DNA from: Gadus chalcogrammus
Lineage: Eukaryota; Chordata; Actinopteri; Gadiformes; Gadidae
Length of the DNA stretch: 64,000 bases
Direction: 5' to 3'
Assembly: GCF_026213295.1 (NCBI RefSeq)
Contig: NC_079423.1
Coordinates: 17,399,514 to 17,463,513 of the forward strand
Positions 1-58,978 of the stretch are shown one piece after another. Within the stretch, counting starts at the first letter, position 1; every line of letters begins with the position of its first letter. The notes below the pieces were generated by a model. The model worked only from the letters and a program-made list of their open reading frames with translations, searched no databases and was not told the origin of the DNA. The position numbers were made by a program, and so were the translations under genes.

Positions 1-1550
<1,550 letters not shown>

Positions 1551-1615
1551 TTAATACTAGACTAGACTTTGGCAGAGAGACAGGATCAACAGAATGAACA
1601 TTTAATTTCAAACTT

Positions 1616-1621
1616 TTTATT
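1616..1621 (-). terminator. slco2a1: Candidate slco2a1 poly(A) signal AATAAA
   Basis: TTTATT on the plus strand reads AATAAA on the gene strand, about 1.5 kb past the slco2a1 stop codon and just before the rab6b promoter. It would give a 3' UTR that includes the 15-bp minisatellite at 2262-3042. An alternative site cannot be excluded. Confidence 0.35.
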
Positions 1622-2261
1622 TCCGGGAAAAATACTCTTTTATAATAACAAAATACACATTTCAATAATACACAATTATAATAAAAAAAACTAATTCCAT
1701 GATGCCAGTAAACATCCTACTTTGTAGAAGTAAGATACTGTAAATATATTGTATTGAGTAACAGTGTATAAATGGATCAAACAATGATTATATCCGGTCA
1801 CATTGGCCTCAGTTCTTTGAGACAGACTGCATGATGAACTTAAATATTAAGCTAAAGCATAAAAATGTTGCCCGTACGCAACGAGACACCTGAATCGGTT
1901 CAGTCCTGTGAAAATGCAAACGTAATCCTTCACATAGTCGAGCATTATACTGGCACTTAGACGGTGGTGGACTGGTCTGCTCCCATTCTGTCCCGACACT
2001 CACCTGCATCTCAACATCTGTCTAAAAATATATATCTCTAAAAACGTCCCAATTTGAGGTTCACACATCATAAAAATAAATCCTACTTTAAACAGGAGGT
2101 AATTTGAGGTCATGGCACTGAGGTCAAAGTTCGAGTCGTGGATTGTGTCGTTTCCACCAGCGCAGCTTAAGTCTGGACAGTTGGTCCAAAAGAGGGTTTT
2201 GACCTTTAGAATGCAGCGGAAACGAGCTTAAATCAGCATCCAATCAGGGGGCACACTGGGG

Positions 2262-3042
2262 CACAGTGTAGCAACAGCCAGTGTAGCAACAGACAGTGTA
2301 GCAACAGACAGTGGAACACCAGCCAGTGTAACACCAGTCAGTGTAACACCAGCCAGTGTAACACCAGCCAGTGTAACACCAGCCAGTGTAGCAACAGCCA
2401 GTGTAGCAACAGCCAGTGTAACACCAGCCAGTGTAGCAACAGCCAGTGTAGCAACAGCCAGTGTAGCAACAGCCAGTGTAGCAACAGCCAGTGTTACAAC
2501 CAGCCAGTGTAACACCAGCCAGTGTTACACTGGCTGGTGTTACACTGGCTGGTTGTAACACTGTTACACCAGCCAGTGTAACAACAGCCAGTGTAACACC
2601 AGTCAGTGTAACAAACAGCCAGTGTAACACCAGCCAGTGTAACACCAGCCAGTGTAACACCAGTCAGTGTAACAACAGCCAGTGTAACAAACAGCCAGTG
2701 TAACACCAGCCAGTGTAACACCAGCCAGTGTAACACCAGTCAGTGTAACACCAGTCAGTGTAACACCAGTCAGTGTAACAACCAGCCAGTGTAACACCAG
2801 TCAGTGTAACACCAGCCAGTGTAACAACCAGCCAGTGTAACACCAGTCAGTGTAACACCAGCCAGTGTAACACCAGCCAGTGTAACACCAGTCAGTGTAA
2901 CACCAGCCAGTGTAACACCAGTCAGTGTAACACCAGTCAGTGTAACACCAGTCAGTGTAACACCAGCCAGTGTAACACCAGCCAGTGTAACACCAGTCAG
3001 TGTAACAACCAGCCAGTGTAACACCAGCCAGTGTAACACCAG
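2262..3042. repeat. 15-bp minisatellite in the slco2a1 3' UTR
   Basis: About 50 copies of a unit like AGCCAGTGTAACACC, with variants in which the AACACC part is AGCAAC, AACAAC or AACACCAGTC. The array begins about 100 bp downstream of the slco2a1 stop codon, so it should be transcribed in its 3' UTR. Part of the array is inverted and forms a 75-bp palindrome at 2489-2563. The 15-bp period leaves several frames open on both strands; these are not genes. Confidence 0.9.
2489..2563. repeat. 75-bp near-perfect palindrome inside the 15-bp minisatellite
   Basis: Arms 2489-2525 and 2527-2563 are exact reverse complements (37 bp each) separated by a single T. The array changes orientation here, so transcript RNA could fold into a long hairpin. 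Confidence 0.9.
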
Positions 3043-3139
3043 GCGGGGGCGGTAACGGGGGGTAACGGCGCCAGGGCGCGAACAGAGCTACACAGCTACG
3101 GCTGTTAACGGGCGGGCTGTGGCGGTGGAGCCGTCCCCG

Positions 3140-17228
<14,089 letters not shown>

Positions 17229-18450
17229 GATGATGTCCAGAAGGTGCCGGTATCTCTCTGCGTCAAGGTCTGCTGTGAACTCAGGTTGTCCTCCTCCTCA
17301 GAAGGGCTTTATCATAGTGTGGGATGTCGTCAGCGAACTCTCCTCCCACAACACAACTCAACACATCGCGCGCGCTCGCTCGCTCTCTCTCTCTCTCCCT
17401 CTCTCTCTCCCTCTCTCGCATTATTTCTCGATAAACGTGACGCGTAGCTCTCCAACTCAAGAACACTTCAGATCTTATCCCCCTGAAGGGGAGACTTCCA
17501 GACAGGACCCTCCTGAAGGAGGAACCTCCAGACCATAACCCCTTAAGGCCTGCAGGGGCGTAGGAAGCGGTCCTGGGCAGAGGGGGCCGGGCTCAGCGGG
17601 GGGCCAGGGGGTCCTCCCGACGTCATGCTGCTGTATTCACGCCCTTTCTGCTCTGTTCCAGAATCAGGCCACACGACTTTCGGCTATATACCGTAGGGAC
17701 TCTGCAGGCCTAACATGGGAGACACTCTCGGGGTATTGATGGGGGGGGAGTCTGAGAGAAGAAGGGAGCGACATCGCGATTAGTCATAATCGTGACTAAT
17801 GGTTATGACTGTCTAGCTAGCTAACTTCGGATAACAGTCTCGTCGTTGTTCGGGCACTCATCCAACCCTGTTATAAAGCCGGAATAAAACAAATAAATAA
17901 AAATAAAACACAAGAAGGACTTATGATAATAAAACCTTGGTTCTCGGTTAAACTTCCATTTCATTCAGATAGGTAGCAACTTGTGCAGCGGAGCCTCGAG
18001 CGCTAGCATGCATGTCCATTGTCATTTGGAAGGGGAGTATTTCGCCTAGAAAATCTATCAACAGATATTTTAACATTCCGATATTTTTTTATTGTTCCTT
18101 AAATCAGATTACAAAAAATGTGTGGCGATCCCACTTTTAAGGAAATGCAATAATAAAGTGCATCTTAATATAGGCTGATGTATTGATCAAGGATCAGATT
18201 CATTTTGTCATTTGCGTCACCTCGTTTAAAGGTGCTCTGGTGTCCCTTTCCTTATTTTTTATTTTTTTCGTTTAAACAAGTTTGAGTTGATTTTCTTTTT
18301 GAAACATATGGACACATAGAAAGCACTCGTTTGGAAGACTCATAATCTGGCTTTTCTACCAAGAGGATAAGGCCCATATGTGATTATTTTCTGTTCTGAC
18401 TTTATTCTCCTGGAAGTCTACTTCATGCTCCAACTATGGACAAAAACAAT

Positions 18451-18870
18451 GTCTCCTGTTGGACCTTACTTTACAACTGATGCCCGCGCTGATAGACGGC
18501 AATCAGCTCCTACTGTCAATACGCTGTGATTAGCATCAGTTGACCTGCAGTTACTGTAAATACTGTTGATTACTGAAAACCGGCCCACACAGGAATAGCT
18601 CCAGCACTGGGGCACATAACAAGTAGGGCTTTAGGTAGCCTTATATAGCATACCGGCCTAGGATAATATTGTATTTAGGACTATGACAAACCACAAGTTC
18701 TTTAAACTGAAGGACCCTTTTTCTTTTGTGACAAGACTTGGAAGAATTAAACTCTATTAATGCATGTATTACATTAGTAATCTTTGGTTTAATATTGCAT
18801 TGAAAGTAAGTTGTAGAGACCGATGTAATTTCAAGTATTTCTTATTGATCAAGAACTAAAAAGCAGGTTC
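18451..18870. repeat. Right copy of the local direct duplication
   Basis: Matches 15951-16140, then one minisatellite unit (CTAGGATAATATTGTATTTA), then matches 16560-16660 with moderate divergence. Confidence 0.8.
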
Positions 18871-20230
18871 TTTAAAACCGTAATTTCCCTTTTTGCATTA
18901 AACAGGAAAAGGTTGCGTCTCTCAGGCTGGCGGAGGAGTTGGAGTTAATTAACTTGTATTCATTGGAATAAAACTGATAAAACGGGCAACAGAATTGTCT
19001 ATTTCCCACTTCTCATGTATAAAATACAGGAGGGGGGGGGGGGGGGGGGGGGGAATCTCCAAACAAATAAAACACACTTCAAATAGTTAGTTTGAGTCCA
19101 GAGCGACTGGACAGGACTGATTGATGACACCAGCCGAGCACAGACCCAATGGCAGGAAGCCTACATTAACAGCCAATGGAAAGGCCATGCAAAAACTAAA
19201 TATAACCTGGCATGATCGCTCAGAAACCTTGGTTAGCGAGCCACCATCACAAGACGCATAACAGCCCCTCATCTCGATCTATTAGACATGCGGCGGTCTG
19301 GGAGTAAACATCATGTTTCAGTTCAACCTGCTCCTAGGTCACAGGTCAAACAGGCCAAACCCGATGACACAAAGTGACTGCTGCTGGTTTAGACTGCATC
19401 ACACAACTCATGGATTCTCCTTTACTGATCGGCTCAAATGTGTCCAATGGTGTGGTGGACAGTTTGTCACATGACACGATGGCACCTGTTTTAGCCAATC
19501 AGAGGACTGCAGTTACCTGTATCATACCAGATGAACAAACCTTTGAAATTAGCATTTAATTTAAACACGATTCTTATTTCACAGACAAACAACTTTTCTC
19601 CTCAGTTCTTCAGTTTGTAGAAACGATGGCTTAGCATCTTAAAGTGGCAAAACCCTGGAAAAGGGCCAGCAAATAACTATAATTAACCCTAAAAACAGAG
19701 TCCTAATATCCACACTGAACATTAACTATACAATCCTCATGCCATATTCCTAAATGGCGTCGTTATAGAATGTGTTTTGCTTTGTGATTATTTTAACCTG
19801 CTGAGTTGAATGCATTTATTACCAGCAGAGCGGTTGGTTGATAAGAACTATGTGAGAGATCACCACTTATTGTCTCCTGGCTTAGAAACATCTGGGCGTC
19901 CTGCCAACGGATTAATTAACGTCTCAGTGTGTCCCCGGTCTACTGTACATAAACAGTTATGTACTGTACAGTAAACACCGTCCTATACGGCTGACATACG
20001 TCCTAACCTGATGCTGCACAGTACGGCAGCCATGATACTGTGGACTATATACCCTGCACTGGTTACCAGTCACCCCGTACAAGACCATGGAGTGGACTCT
20101 ACTGAACTAGTTAGCTCTCGCCCCCCCGTATTAGACCCTACAGTGGTTTCTACTGCACTAGTTAGCTCTACAGTAACCTGTAATAGACCGTACAGTGGAT
20201 ACTAGTTACCCTAGTTACCACTGCACTGGT

Positions 20231-20370
20231 TACCAGTGTTGATGTGTCCCTGAGCAAGACACTTAACCCTAACTGCTCCTGACGAGCTGGCTGTCACTTT
20301 GCATGGTTGAATCTGCCGTCAATGTGTGTATTAACCGATGTAAGTCGCTTTGGATAAAAGCGCAGCCCAA
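20231..20370 (+). mobile_element. 5'-truncated tRNA-SINE
   Basis: Starts inside the body at TGTGTCCCTGAGCAAGACAC and runs to CGCTTTGGATAAAAGCG, the family tail. Confidence 0.75.
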
Positions 20371-20888
20371 CTGTGTCGTGTTTTTGTCAGCGTCACACAG
20401 GCTACGTTTGTATTTTGAATCATACAAAAATTTGTGAGTTCACAGAAATGAAGCGCTGGGACTCCTAACCCCCGCCCCCCCCGGTTATTTGGAAGCGACA
20501 GCAGCTGTGACTCCTCATCAGCGAGGAGCGAGAAACACAGACCCCCACACTGGAGGCCGGAAACCCCCCCGCCCGGCAGCGCGGCCCTGGAAGTAGATCC
20601 GGTCTCCCCTGTTGGCGGAGGGATACAGGAACCTCACCGCTGAGCCCGAGCGCGCATCCATCAACAACCTCTTCATTTATAGGAGCAGAAACATCAACGC
20701 TTGGCAAATGACAGGGCTGTGTACTAAATATAGCCCCGCCAGCCAGATAAACGTTAATCTGTAATCACGGTTGTTGTTTCTACGCCTCCAAGGCCTTGAA
20801 GGAGGAGAAGGGGGAGTGCTTCGGGGAGTGGGGGAACTAGCCCAGACTAGCGAGGAACCGGAGCCAAGGCGATGTTGAACAGGTCCCG

Positions 20889-20894
20889 TTTAAT
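20889..20894 (-). terminator. ryk: Possible ryk poly(A) signal ATTAAA
   Basis: TTTAAT on the plus strand reads ATTAAA on the gene strand, about 1.5 kb past the ryk stop. No AATAAA was noticed between it and the stop codon. Weak evidence. Confidence 0.25.
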
Positions 20895-21558
20895 GTGTGA
20901 AGGAGATTCATTCAGAGAGCGGCTGGGAGCCAGCGACCCACACAGGCATGCAGCGACCTCAGCACTCATCCCAGGGACGGGGGGGGTCGGCAGTCTCTCG
21001 TGTTTCACAGTGATGGTTCCTGTTCCACGTGTTCACCGATGACAGAACGCCGTCCGGGTCGTGGTTCCGGTCCGGTCGAAGGTTCTGGTTCTGGGTTCCG
21101 GTTCCGTTGACAAAACGTATGAAACCGGACAAAATGGCGGAATTCACAAATCTGAAATGATGGCAAACCAGCAAATAAAAACAATATATATATATAATAT
21201 AAAATAAAAAATAAAAAACGGCAAACAATAGCTTCTGATCAATCACCAATACGAGTACATCGACCACTCCAACCAATGACCCGTGTCGTGAGTTCATCTT
21301 GAAGACCAGGCCGTGTCGCGTGAACGTGTGACGTGACCTACAGAGGTCGGAGGTCATCATCAGGGGTCTGTGGCACATGATGTTTTTTTTTTTTTTTTTT
21401 TTTACCGTGTCGTCCGGAAAAAAAAAAAATGAAAATGTAATAAGCGGCAACATCCGTAGAGCATTGTTAGGGGTCGCCATGGAAACGTCCGTGTGAAGAA
21501 GCTCCTCGTACCGAAAGACTGTTGTGGAGAACAGGAATATATACAAATAATACCATGG

Positions 21559-21575
21559 AGCGCCCCCTGCTGGCC
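21559..21575 (-). promoter_or_regulatory. Strong candidate CTCF motif
   Basis: On the minus strand GGCCAGCAGGGGGCGCT is a textbook match to the vertebrate CTCF consensus. It lies about 840 bp downstream of the ryk stop codon, between ryk and slco2a1. Confidence 0.6.
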
Positions 21576-21889
21576 CCCCCCCCACTGGTCTGCCCCTCAC
21601 CCCTACTGGCCACCCCCTCACTGGTTCGCCCCCTCCCCCCCGGGCCGCTGGGAGGCACTCTACAAAGCTCCACCCCAGTGTGTAGAATACTGTCTGTAAG
21701 GTTGGGGGTTCGAGTCCGTACATGGTAGCATGCTGGCAGGGGGGGGGGGGGGGGAACCCCCAGCGCCTTTAAAGCTTGTGGAAGATATAAAAAAAGCACG
21801 TAACAATTCTGTAAAAATGTAAAACCGCTATACTATAATAAAAAAAACTTTACAAATCCAACCGTAACAGATGCTGCTTTCTTGTTTTG

Positions 21890-21937
<48 letters not shown>

Positions 21938-21965
21938 CTATAAAAAGGCACGATTTCAGCCCCTT

Positions 21966-22396
21966 CACAAGATGAGGGCTCTCAGGGGGAGGGACAATAG
22001 AAAGCATCCTGGTTGTTCTCAGGGGCGGGACTATAGAAAGCGTCCTGGCGGGACAATAGAAAGCGACCTGGTTGTTCTCAGGGGCGGGACTATAGAAAGC
22101 GACATGGTTGTTCTCAGGGGCAGGACTATAGAAAGCGGCCTGGTGGTTCTCAAGGGGTGGGGCAATAGACATCGTCCTGGTGGTTCTCAGGGGGCGGGAC
22201 TATAGAAAGCATCCTGGTTGGTTCTCAGGGGCGGGACTATAGACAGCGTACTGGTGGTTCTCAGGGGCGGGACTATAGACAGCATCCTGGTTGGTTCCCA
22301 GGGGCGGGCCTATAGACAGTGTCCTGGTTGGTTCTCAGGGGGCGGGACTATAGACAGCGTCCGGCCAGTTCTCGGGGGCGGGACTATAGACAACGG
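21966..22396. repeat. Minisatellite with GGGGCGGGAC cores next to the ryk stop codon
   Basis: About eleven copies of a 30-38-bp unit resembling GGTTCTCAGGGGCGGGAC followed by TATAGACAGCGTCCT. It ends in a G-run 5-15 bp from the ryk stop, so it should form the first part of the 3' UTR. GGGGCGGG resembles an Sp1/KLF GC box. Confidence 0.9.
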
Positions 22397-22412
22397 GGGG
22401 GGGGGGGGCGGG

Positions 22413-53065
<30,653 letters not shown>

Positions 53066-53096
53066 CTGCCGTGGAACGCGTAGTGATCGGTAAATA

Positions 53097-53330
53097 GACT
53101 GCATTTATACAGCTCTGTTCTAACTCGAAGCGCTTTACAAGATTGCCTCACATTCACCCATTCAAGCACACTTTCACACACCGACGGCGGAGTCAACCAT
53201 GCAAGGCGACAGCCAGCTCGTCGAGAGCAGTTAGGGTGAGGCGTCTCGCTCAGGGACACCTCGACACTCACAGCTAGGAGCCAGGGATCGAACTAGTGAC
53301 CTTCCGGTTACCAGCCAACCTGTTTTACTT
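53097..53330 (-). mobile_element. tRNA-derived SINE with the GTATAAATGCAGTC tail
   Basis: Same head and body as other copies, but with the second tail type (AAGCGCTTCGAGTTAGAAC), shared with the copy at 45-300. It starts about 30 bp from the ryk exon 2 acceptor. Confidence 0.82.
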
Positions 53331-54356
53331 CCTTACTTACTACTTGTTTAAAAAGGCACATCAACACAGTGGTCAACTCCATCTGAAGGGTCTGGGGTCT
53401 GGAGCCCAGCTCCAGACCCCACAGTGCTGAGGTTCTTGGGTACTGAGCAGGGATGTTTCTAAGGTATCTGAAGGCAGCGGGATGAATCTAGTCTAGTGAT
53501 AACATAAAAGACATCTCAGTGCAAGTACTCAACGGATGGGACTAGACCCCTTCACCTGTGGCGTCACAGAGACGTGGAGGCACGCCGTGATCGTACAAGA
53601 TGTTCCGTTCTTCTAACATTATGAGATTGTGCGATGAATGTTCGCAATTACAGCGTTTACTCTCCACCACTCCCCCCTCCCACTGAGTGTAAGCCTTTTA
53701 ATTGGCTCATTTGTAAAGTGGTCGACCACCACCAGGAATGACGAGGTTCAGAACCACGACAAAAGGACTGGCTCTCCACAGACGGGCTCCTTTCAGAAGG
53801 AGAATGAGAGCAGAGAAAGCCTCACTCGGCCACATGAAAGACGGCACTAATGTCCCCGAGTTCCCGACCAATGACAAAGGCAGCTCCATCTGCTAGCACT
53901 TGTGGCGTTTCACAGCCCGGGACTAGAGAGACTAGAGAAACACAGCAAACCCAAGAAGGAGACTCCGCTTTGATAAGACTCCACGTCTCAGGCGAAGGAC
54001 TAGAGAACAGGGCAAACCTTTTCCAGATTCTATTTGTGTAGTACGATATCCATTCACAAGCTGCACCGCCAGGGTATACTCTGTACCGGTCAGCATCCTG
54101 TGCTGCATGACCAGGCGATGCACAAAGCCTGGGGGAAACACACTAAAAGCAAGAAGAGACTGACGTCTCAGACCAAGGACTGGAGAGCAAGGAGTCAACC
54201 TTTGCCCTGTTCTGCACACAGCAAAGCCAAGAACATGGTAGCGTAGTACACAACGGGGAACCGTGTTCACTGTTCTGATCAAGCAGGAGGTTAGAGATGG
54301 TTAAGGTGAGGTGAGGGACAAGGTGTGGGTCGGCTGAGGGATTTGGGAGGGTCTGC

Positions 54357-54697
54357 TAGGGGTGGGAATCTCTTGGCACCTCACGATTCGATTCTGAGGT
54401 CAATGATTCGATTCTCAAGCGATTATCGATGCCATTTTTTTTTTTTTCATGTGTGATATTCAAAAATATACATATACTGTTTACATCGGAGTTTGTTAAT
54501 CTCTTCCTACTTTTGTGATGATCATTAAAAGACATCAACAGATGAATTAACTTATCTAATATTTTATTGGAGAGAAAGCTTTTGTCACAAATATGACTTT
54601 CTATGAAGAATGCTATAATAATTCTTTTTCAGATTATTAATTTATCTGAATTGAGACGGAAACGTTCTAGAAGAATCGATTATTTTTCCCACCCCTA
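54357..54697. mobile_element. hAT-type MITE (341 bp)
   Basis: Inverted ends TAGGGGTGGGAA and TTCCCACCCCTA. The subterminal sequence TCTTGGCACCTCACGATTCG is shared in reverse with 58979-59626, so they are one family with different internal deletions. Confidence 0.8.
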
Positions 54698-55159
54698 GTC
54701 TGGTGAGGGTCTTGGTGAAGGCAAATAAGTTTAAAATATTTCAGCCAAATAACTTCATGTTAATTTCAATGCCCCTGAGGACCACAGTGTCATTTCACCC
54801 ATTACAGGGTCCCGACGAAAAGGCTGCAGAAACAAAGCCAGCCAGGTCTCTCCCTGGACTGGCAGAGGGCAGAGGACCCGACGAAGGGCCGAGCGTGTGA
54901 GGTTGTAAAGGCAGGACCCCCCCCACGGGGGCCTGGGTCGGGCGCTGGAGGCCCAGTGGGTCTCTGTCTGGCGGTCCATCCCTCTCCCAGGATCAGGTTG
55001 GGAGATGGGGGGGGGGGGAATGCGCCCCAGGGTGTGGGGTGGTAAGCTGACACACACACCCCCCCCCCCCCACAGACACACCTCCACAGACGTGGAGCAC
55101 AGCTCCACAGGTAGGGCTGGCTGGATGGAGATCACAGCAGGCATGGGGGGAGTCAGACG

Positions 55160-55385
55160 CCTCATTTACATTACATTCAGCAGACGCTTTTATCCAAAGA
55201 GACTTTCAATGAGACGATGTGTCAGAAGAAAGAGAAACAACAATATATCTCTGTCGGTAGTAGGTACAGCAAGGATGTTAATAAAACCAAGTGCCAAGCC
55301 CCAACAACTGTTAGGTTAACCCATTCCCTGTGTATAACAAGGCTAGCGGGGATAAGAGATAGGAGATAGGATAAGTATCACATTA
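55160..55385 (-). mobile_element. Interspersed retroelement (family 2), minus strand
   Basis: Begins at the tail ATTCAGCAGACGCTTTTATC and includes AGAAAGAGAAACAACAATAT and AAGTGCCAAGC of the family. Confidence 0.75.
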
Positions 55386-57683
55386 GCTTGAGGATCAGCC
55401 TGGCCAACATGGTGGGATGTTAGCGGGATGTCGTAAACATATGGCCTGTTTGGCCCTTTCGGATGGTACCCTTGAATACGGGCTATACAGATAAAGGCCT
55501 CCACACAGTTTTTAAGGGCATACCTTCACAACCTAATTAATTCAAACAATTAATTTCACGAATCAAACATACAACTCAAAGACGATAAGCACACGATGAC
55601 ATCTTCGGATCTCCCAGCTCAAGGACAGGACTGAGACCGGATTTAGACCCCGTATTAAAATACCTCTCTGTGCGTCCCACTCCAACCGGGGGGCTAAAAA
55701 TACAGGTGTTAACGCATAGAGGACAGACGTACAGACGCCTGTATGGTACGGACACCCGTTGCAGCGTAATTATGACAGCTGTCTGCGGTGGCCATGAGGT
55801 TGTTCACACGTTACATGAGAAGGGCCGGCGAGAGGATCACTGGCGTAAAGCTGGGAGGTGTATGTGGAGAGAGCGGGATCGCCGCATGTTTACCTACGGG
55901 CTCTTTTCTGGAAATTAAAGGCCTTGTGAATGTGATAAAACGTGAAGTGATATGATCTTCTTGCGATACAAAGCAGAGTGAATTTCACAATCGGCTTGGT
56001 ACGCATATCTAGAACACTGGCAACAACGTCACCGATCTGTGAAAGCATGGAGTCAATCACTCGCCCGCCAACACCCGCCCTCTACCGGAGGTCTTCTGAC
56101 CAATCAGGGCGGGATGCCAGACATTTAAATCATCCTGGAATCAGCTGCAAAAAGGCTCAAAACTGCCATCTGTCTCTCAGTGCAGTTCCACTGGGAATGC
56201 CCAAGGAAACTGGAGGGAGGGAGGGAGGGGACATGCTGGTTAGCTCATGTCAGAATGATTTGTGCTAGCTTAAAGGAAAACTTCAGGATTTTCAACCTGG
56301 CAACCTAATTTTCCGATCGCTTTCTTGGGGAATAGGATAGGTCTCTAGTTATGAGCAAAAACACTGCTGCCTTAGTCCACAAAAAGGAGGCTGCGATCCA
56401 ACCCGTTTGGGCGGCAGCAGTCACAACACCCAGTCAATATTTGTCCCCTGACAGGCTCATAATGTAGTCTGTCATTATGAAAAGGTCCCACACAGAGGAA
56501 CACGACCTGTTCCTTCACATTTCACTTGATGACATCCGTTTGTTATCGTGTCCAACCAAGTCCGGCTCAAGGAGAAGCCCGACTCTGGAATCTCCTTGCT
56601 GCAGGATGCTTCCCTATACTATTGTTCTTACAATCTTAACCCTCCAACCACCGAATCTTTTAGATGACCCGGTTGGACACAACAACCAAACAAACCGTGA
56701 TCAAGCCAAGGGTAAAGAAACAAGTAGTATTCCTGTGTAGGGATCCTTAATGATGGAATAGAACCCAAGCCTGTCAGAACAAGCCCTTTAAGAGGCAGTG
56801 ACGGGCTCCATTACCCAAAGGATTAAATTGCCGCCAGTTTTTTGCGGAGGACGTCAGCTGCGTTCTCGTTCAATCCTGGACCGATCTCAAAACTCGTTGT
56901 CCGTATTCACAACTTCGACCCAAAATGATCGGAAAACAGGCTCTGGGTTGAGAGCACCTCAAGCTCTCCTTTGACAGTGGCAGCGAGCTCATAACAGATC
57001 TGTGGGCTACGGCAATGCTTCTGCTGCCAGGCAGCCAGCCAGCTCCCAGTGAAACTACTATCAAACTGTCACACTGACCACTGTGTCTACCACATGGGGA
57101 TATTTAGAGAGGGTGTGCGTGTCTTTATGGGTGTATGTGTATTTGTACACTTTGTGCCTCTGAATGCGTCTATACTCTTTTGATTCTTCATCCATGCACG
57201 GTCAATCTGGCTCCATTGACAAGTGAACAAACAAATCAACTACTTGAAGTGAGGGAATTCCACCAAACAAACCCCAACTTTTCTACCCCCTAGAGACCAG
57301 CCTTCTGCATTCAACATATAAATATAGCAAATAATTACGATTCTTATACCAAAAATATTAATTTATATATTTGCAACAAAAGATCGATATTTGAGCAAAG
57401 AATAAAAAGTATCGCCATACTTTGACCTACGTTTTTATCCCCACACCTAGTATGATACTGTCTCTATGGAACCCATTCCGACTGTACTGTAGATCAGATA
57501 ACCAGATGCACATGAGTTATGTGTTGTTGGAGGTGATAAACATAGTACCGGTTGAGAGCACCCAAGATAAACAGAAGAAGTGTAGGACGCTAGCTACCAT
57601 AGCTACAGGCTAGTGGCTCTTATTGAGATCACATAAGACTGGCAGCAGAGGGGGGGCTGGGTAGAGATGAGAGGCTTCTTAAA

Positions 57684-57823
<140 letters not shown>

Positions 57824-58978
57824 TTATTACTCTTCACAATAAAAGACACTTAAGTCGGTAGAGTGCTCATATAATTAGAAAGCCTCACTTCAAAGCCTGG
57901 AGGACTGAAGAGGGAACATGTTTCTATCATGGGGAGTGGCTCATATCAGAGAAGAATATAAATAGCCTTTCTAGTACAGAAACACCATGTTGTTTCACAG
58001 CGCCACTTCCATTTGATGTGGGCTGTGTTGTCAAACAGGATTATTTCTTTAGTATCGTTTAATCTGGAGACACGAACACAACCCTGGAAACCATTGTGAT
58101 GTGCTGGGAGAGAGTGGTTTGTTCTGATTAAATGCAGTAGGATTGGATTACTCACAGGCAGCATACGACTACAACCTCCTCCACACAAATAAACTACAGC
58201 AAATACAAAAAATTATTCATATGGTTTAATATACTAAATTATAAACGAGTATAGAATATAGAGTAGAACATATCTTGGAATAATTGTATAAAGTAAAGCA
58301 AGTCAAGTAAAATAATATAATATATTGTATATTAAGAAATGAGGAGAATGTATAAAATATATTTGAATAAAACAGTACATGGGCTTGTACTAATCGTACA
58401 GCTAATTGTACTTGTATAGCTGTTTTTAAAAAACTTAAGACGTATCTTTTGCTAATATCGCTTTTACTGTTTATGTATTACTTAACAACCCATTTGTTTT
58501 CTCTCTCTCTCTCTTAAACTCTAGCACTTTGAGATTTCTGAATGTAAAGTGCTCTACAAATTAAATATATTATTATTATTTATATTATTACATCATTGCA
58601 TTACAAAGTTCAACAGCAGTGTGTATAATCAAGCATATAATAAAGGGTATAAGGGAGAACATAAGAGTATAATTAGTATTCTATAGTAAAGTATAAACAA
58701 GTTAATAACGGGGTAATGTGTATTGTGTGAGTACAATAGTGAATATCCAATACCTCAGTAAAGTACATAATGAGTATAAGAGGGTAAACATTCAGTGAGC
58801 GCTGACTCGTGTTGCAGGCTTTGCAGCCACAGAACAAAAAGGTATCCATGTCCAGGTAGGAGGGGCCACCAGGTGCTACACAGACCGGACTGTGTTCTCC
58901 CTGTCGGTCGAGGTTCTGCGTCGGGTTTTAGCAAGGGGACCAATCACAGCCCTCGCTGCTGCGTCGCTTCGAAGGAAG

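Larger units (their letters stand above)
17229..22412. other. slco2a1-ryk intergenic interval (non-coding)
   Basis: Contains the slco2a1 5' flank with a (CT)n/CGCG tract at 17369-17420, the right copy of the local duplication (18451-18870), a G-run at 19033-19054, a truncated SINE at 20231-20370, a (TA)n tract at 21894-21934 and the presumed ryk 3' UTR. I found no other gene. Confidence 0.65.

Noticed and set aside
2228..3039. Overlapping frames such as TLAVATLAVATLA or CYTGWCYTGWC
   Set aside because: The 15-bp period leaves several frames open; this is a 3' UTR minisatellite, not a repeat protein.
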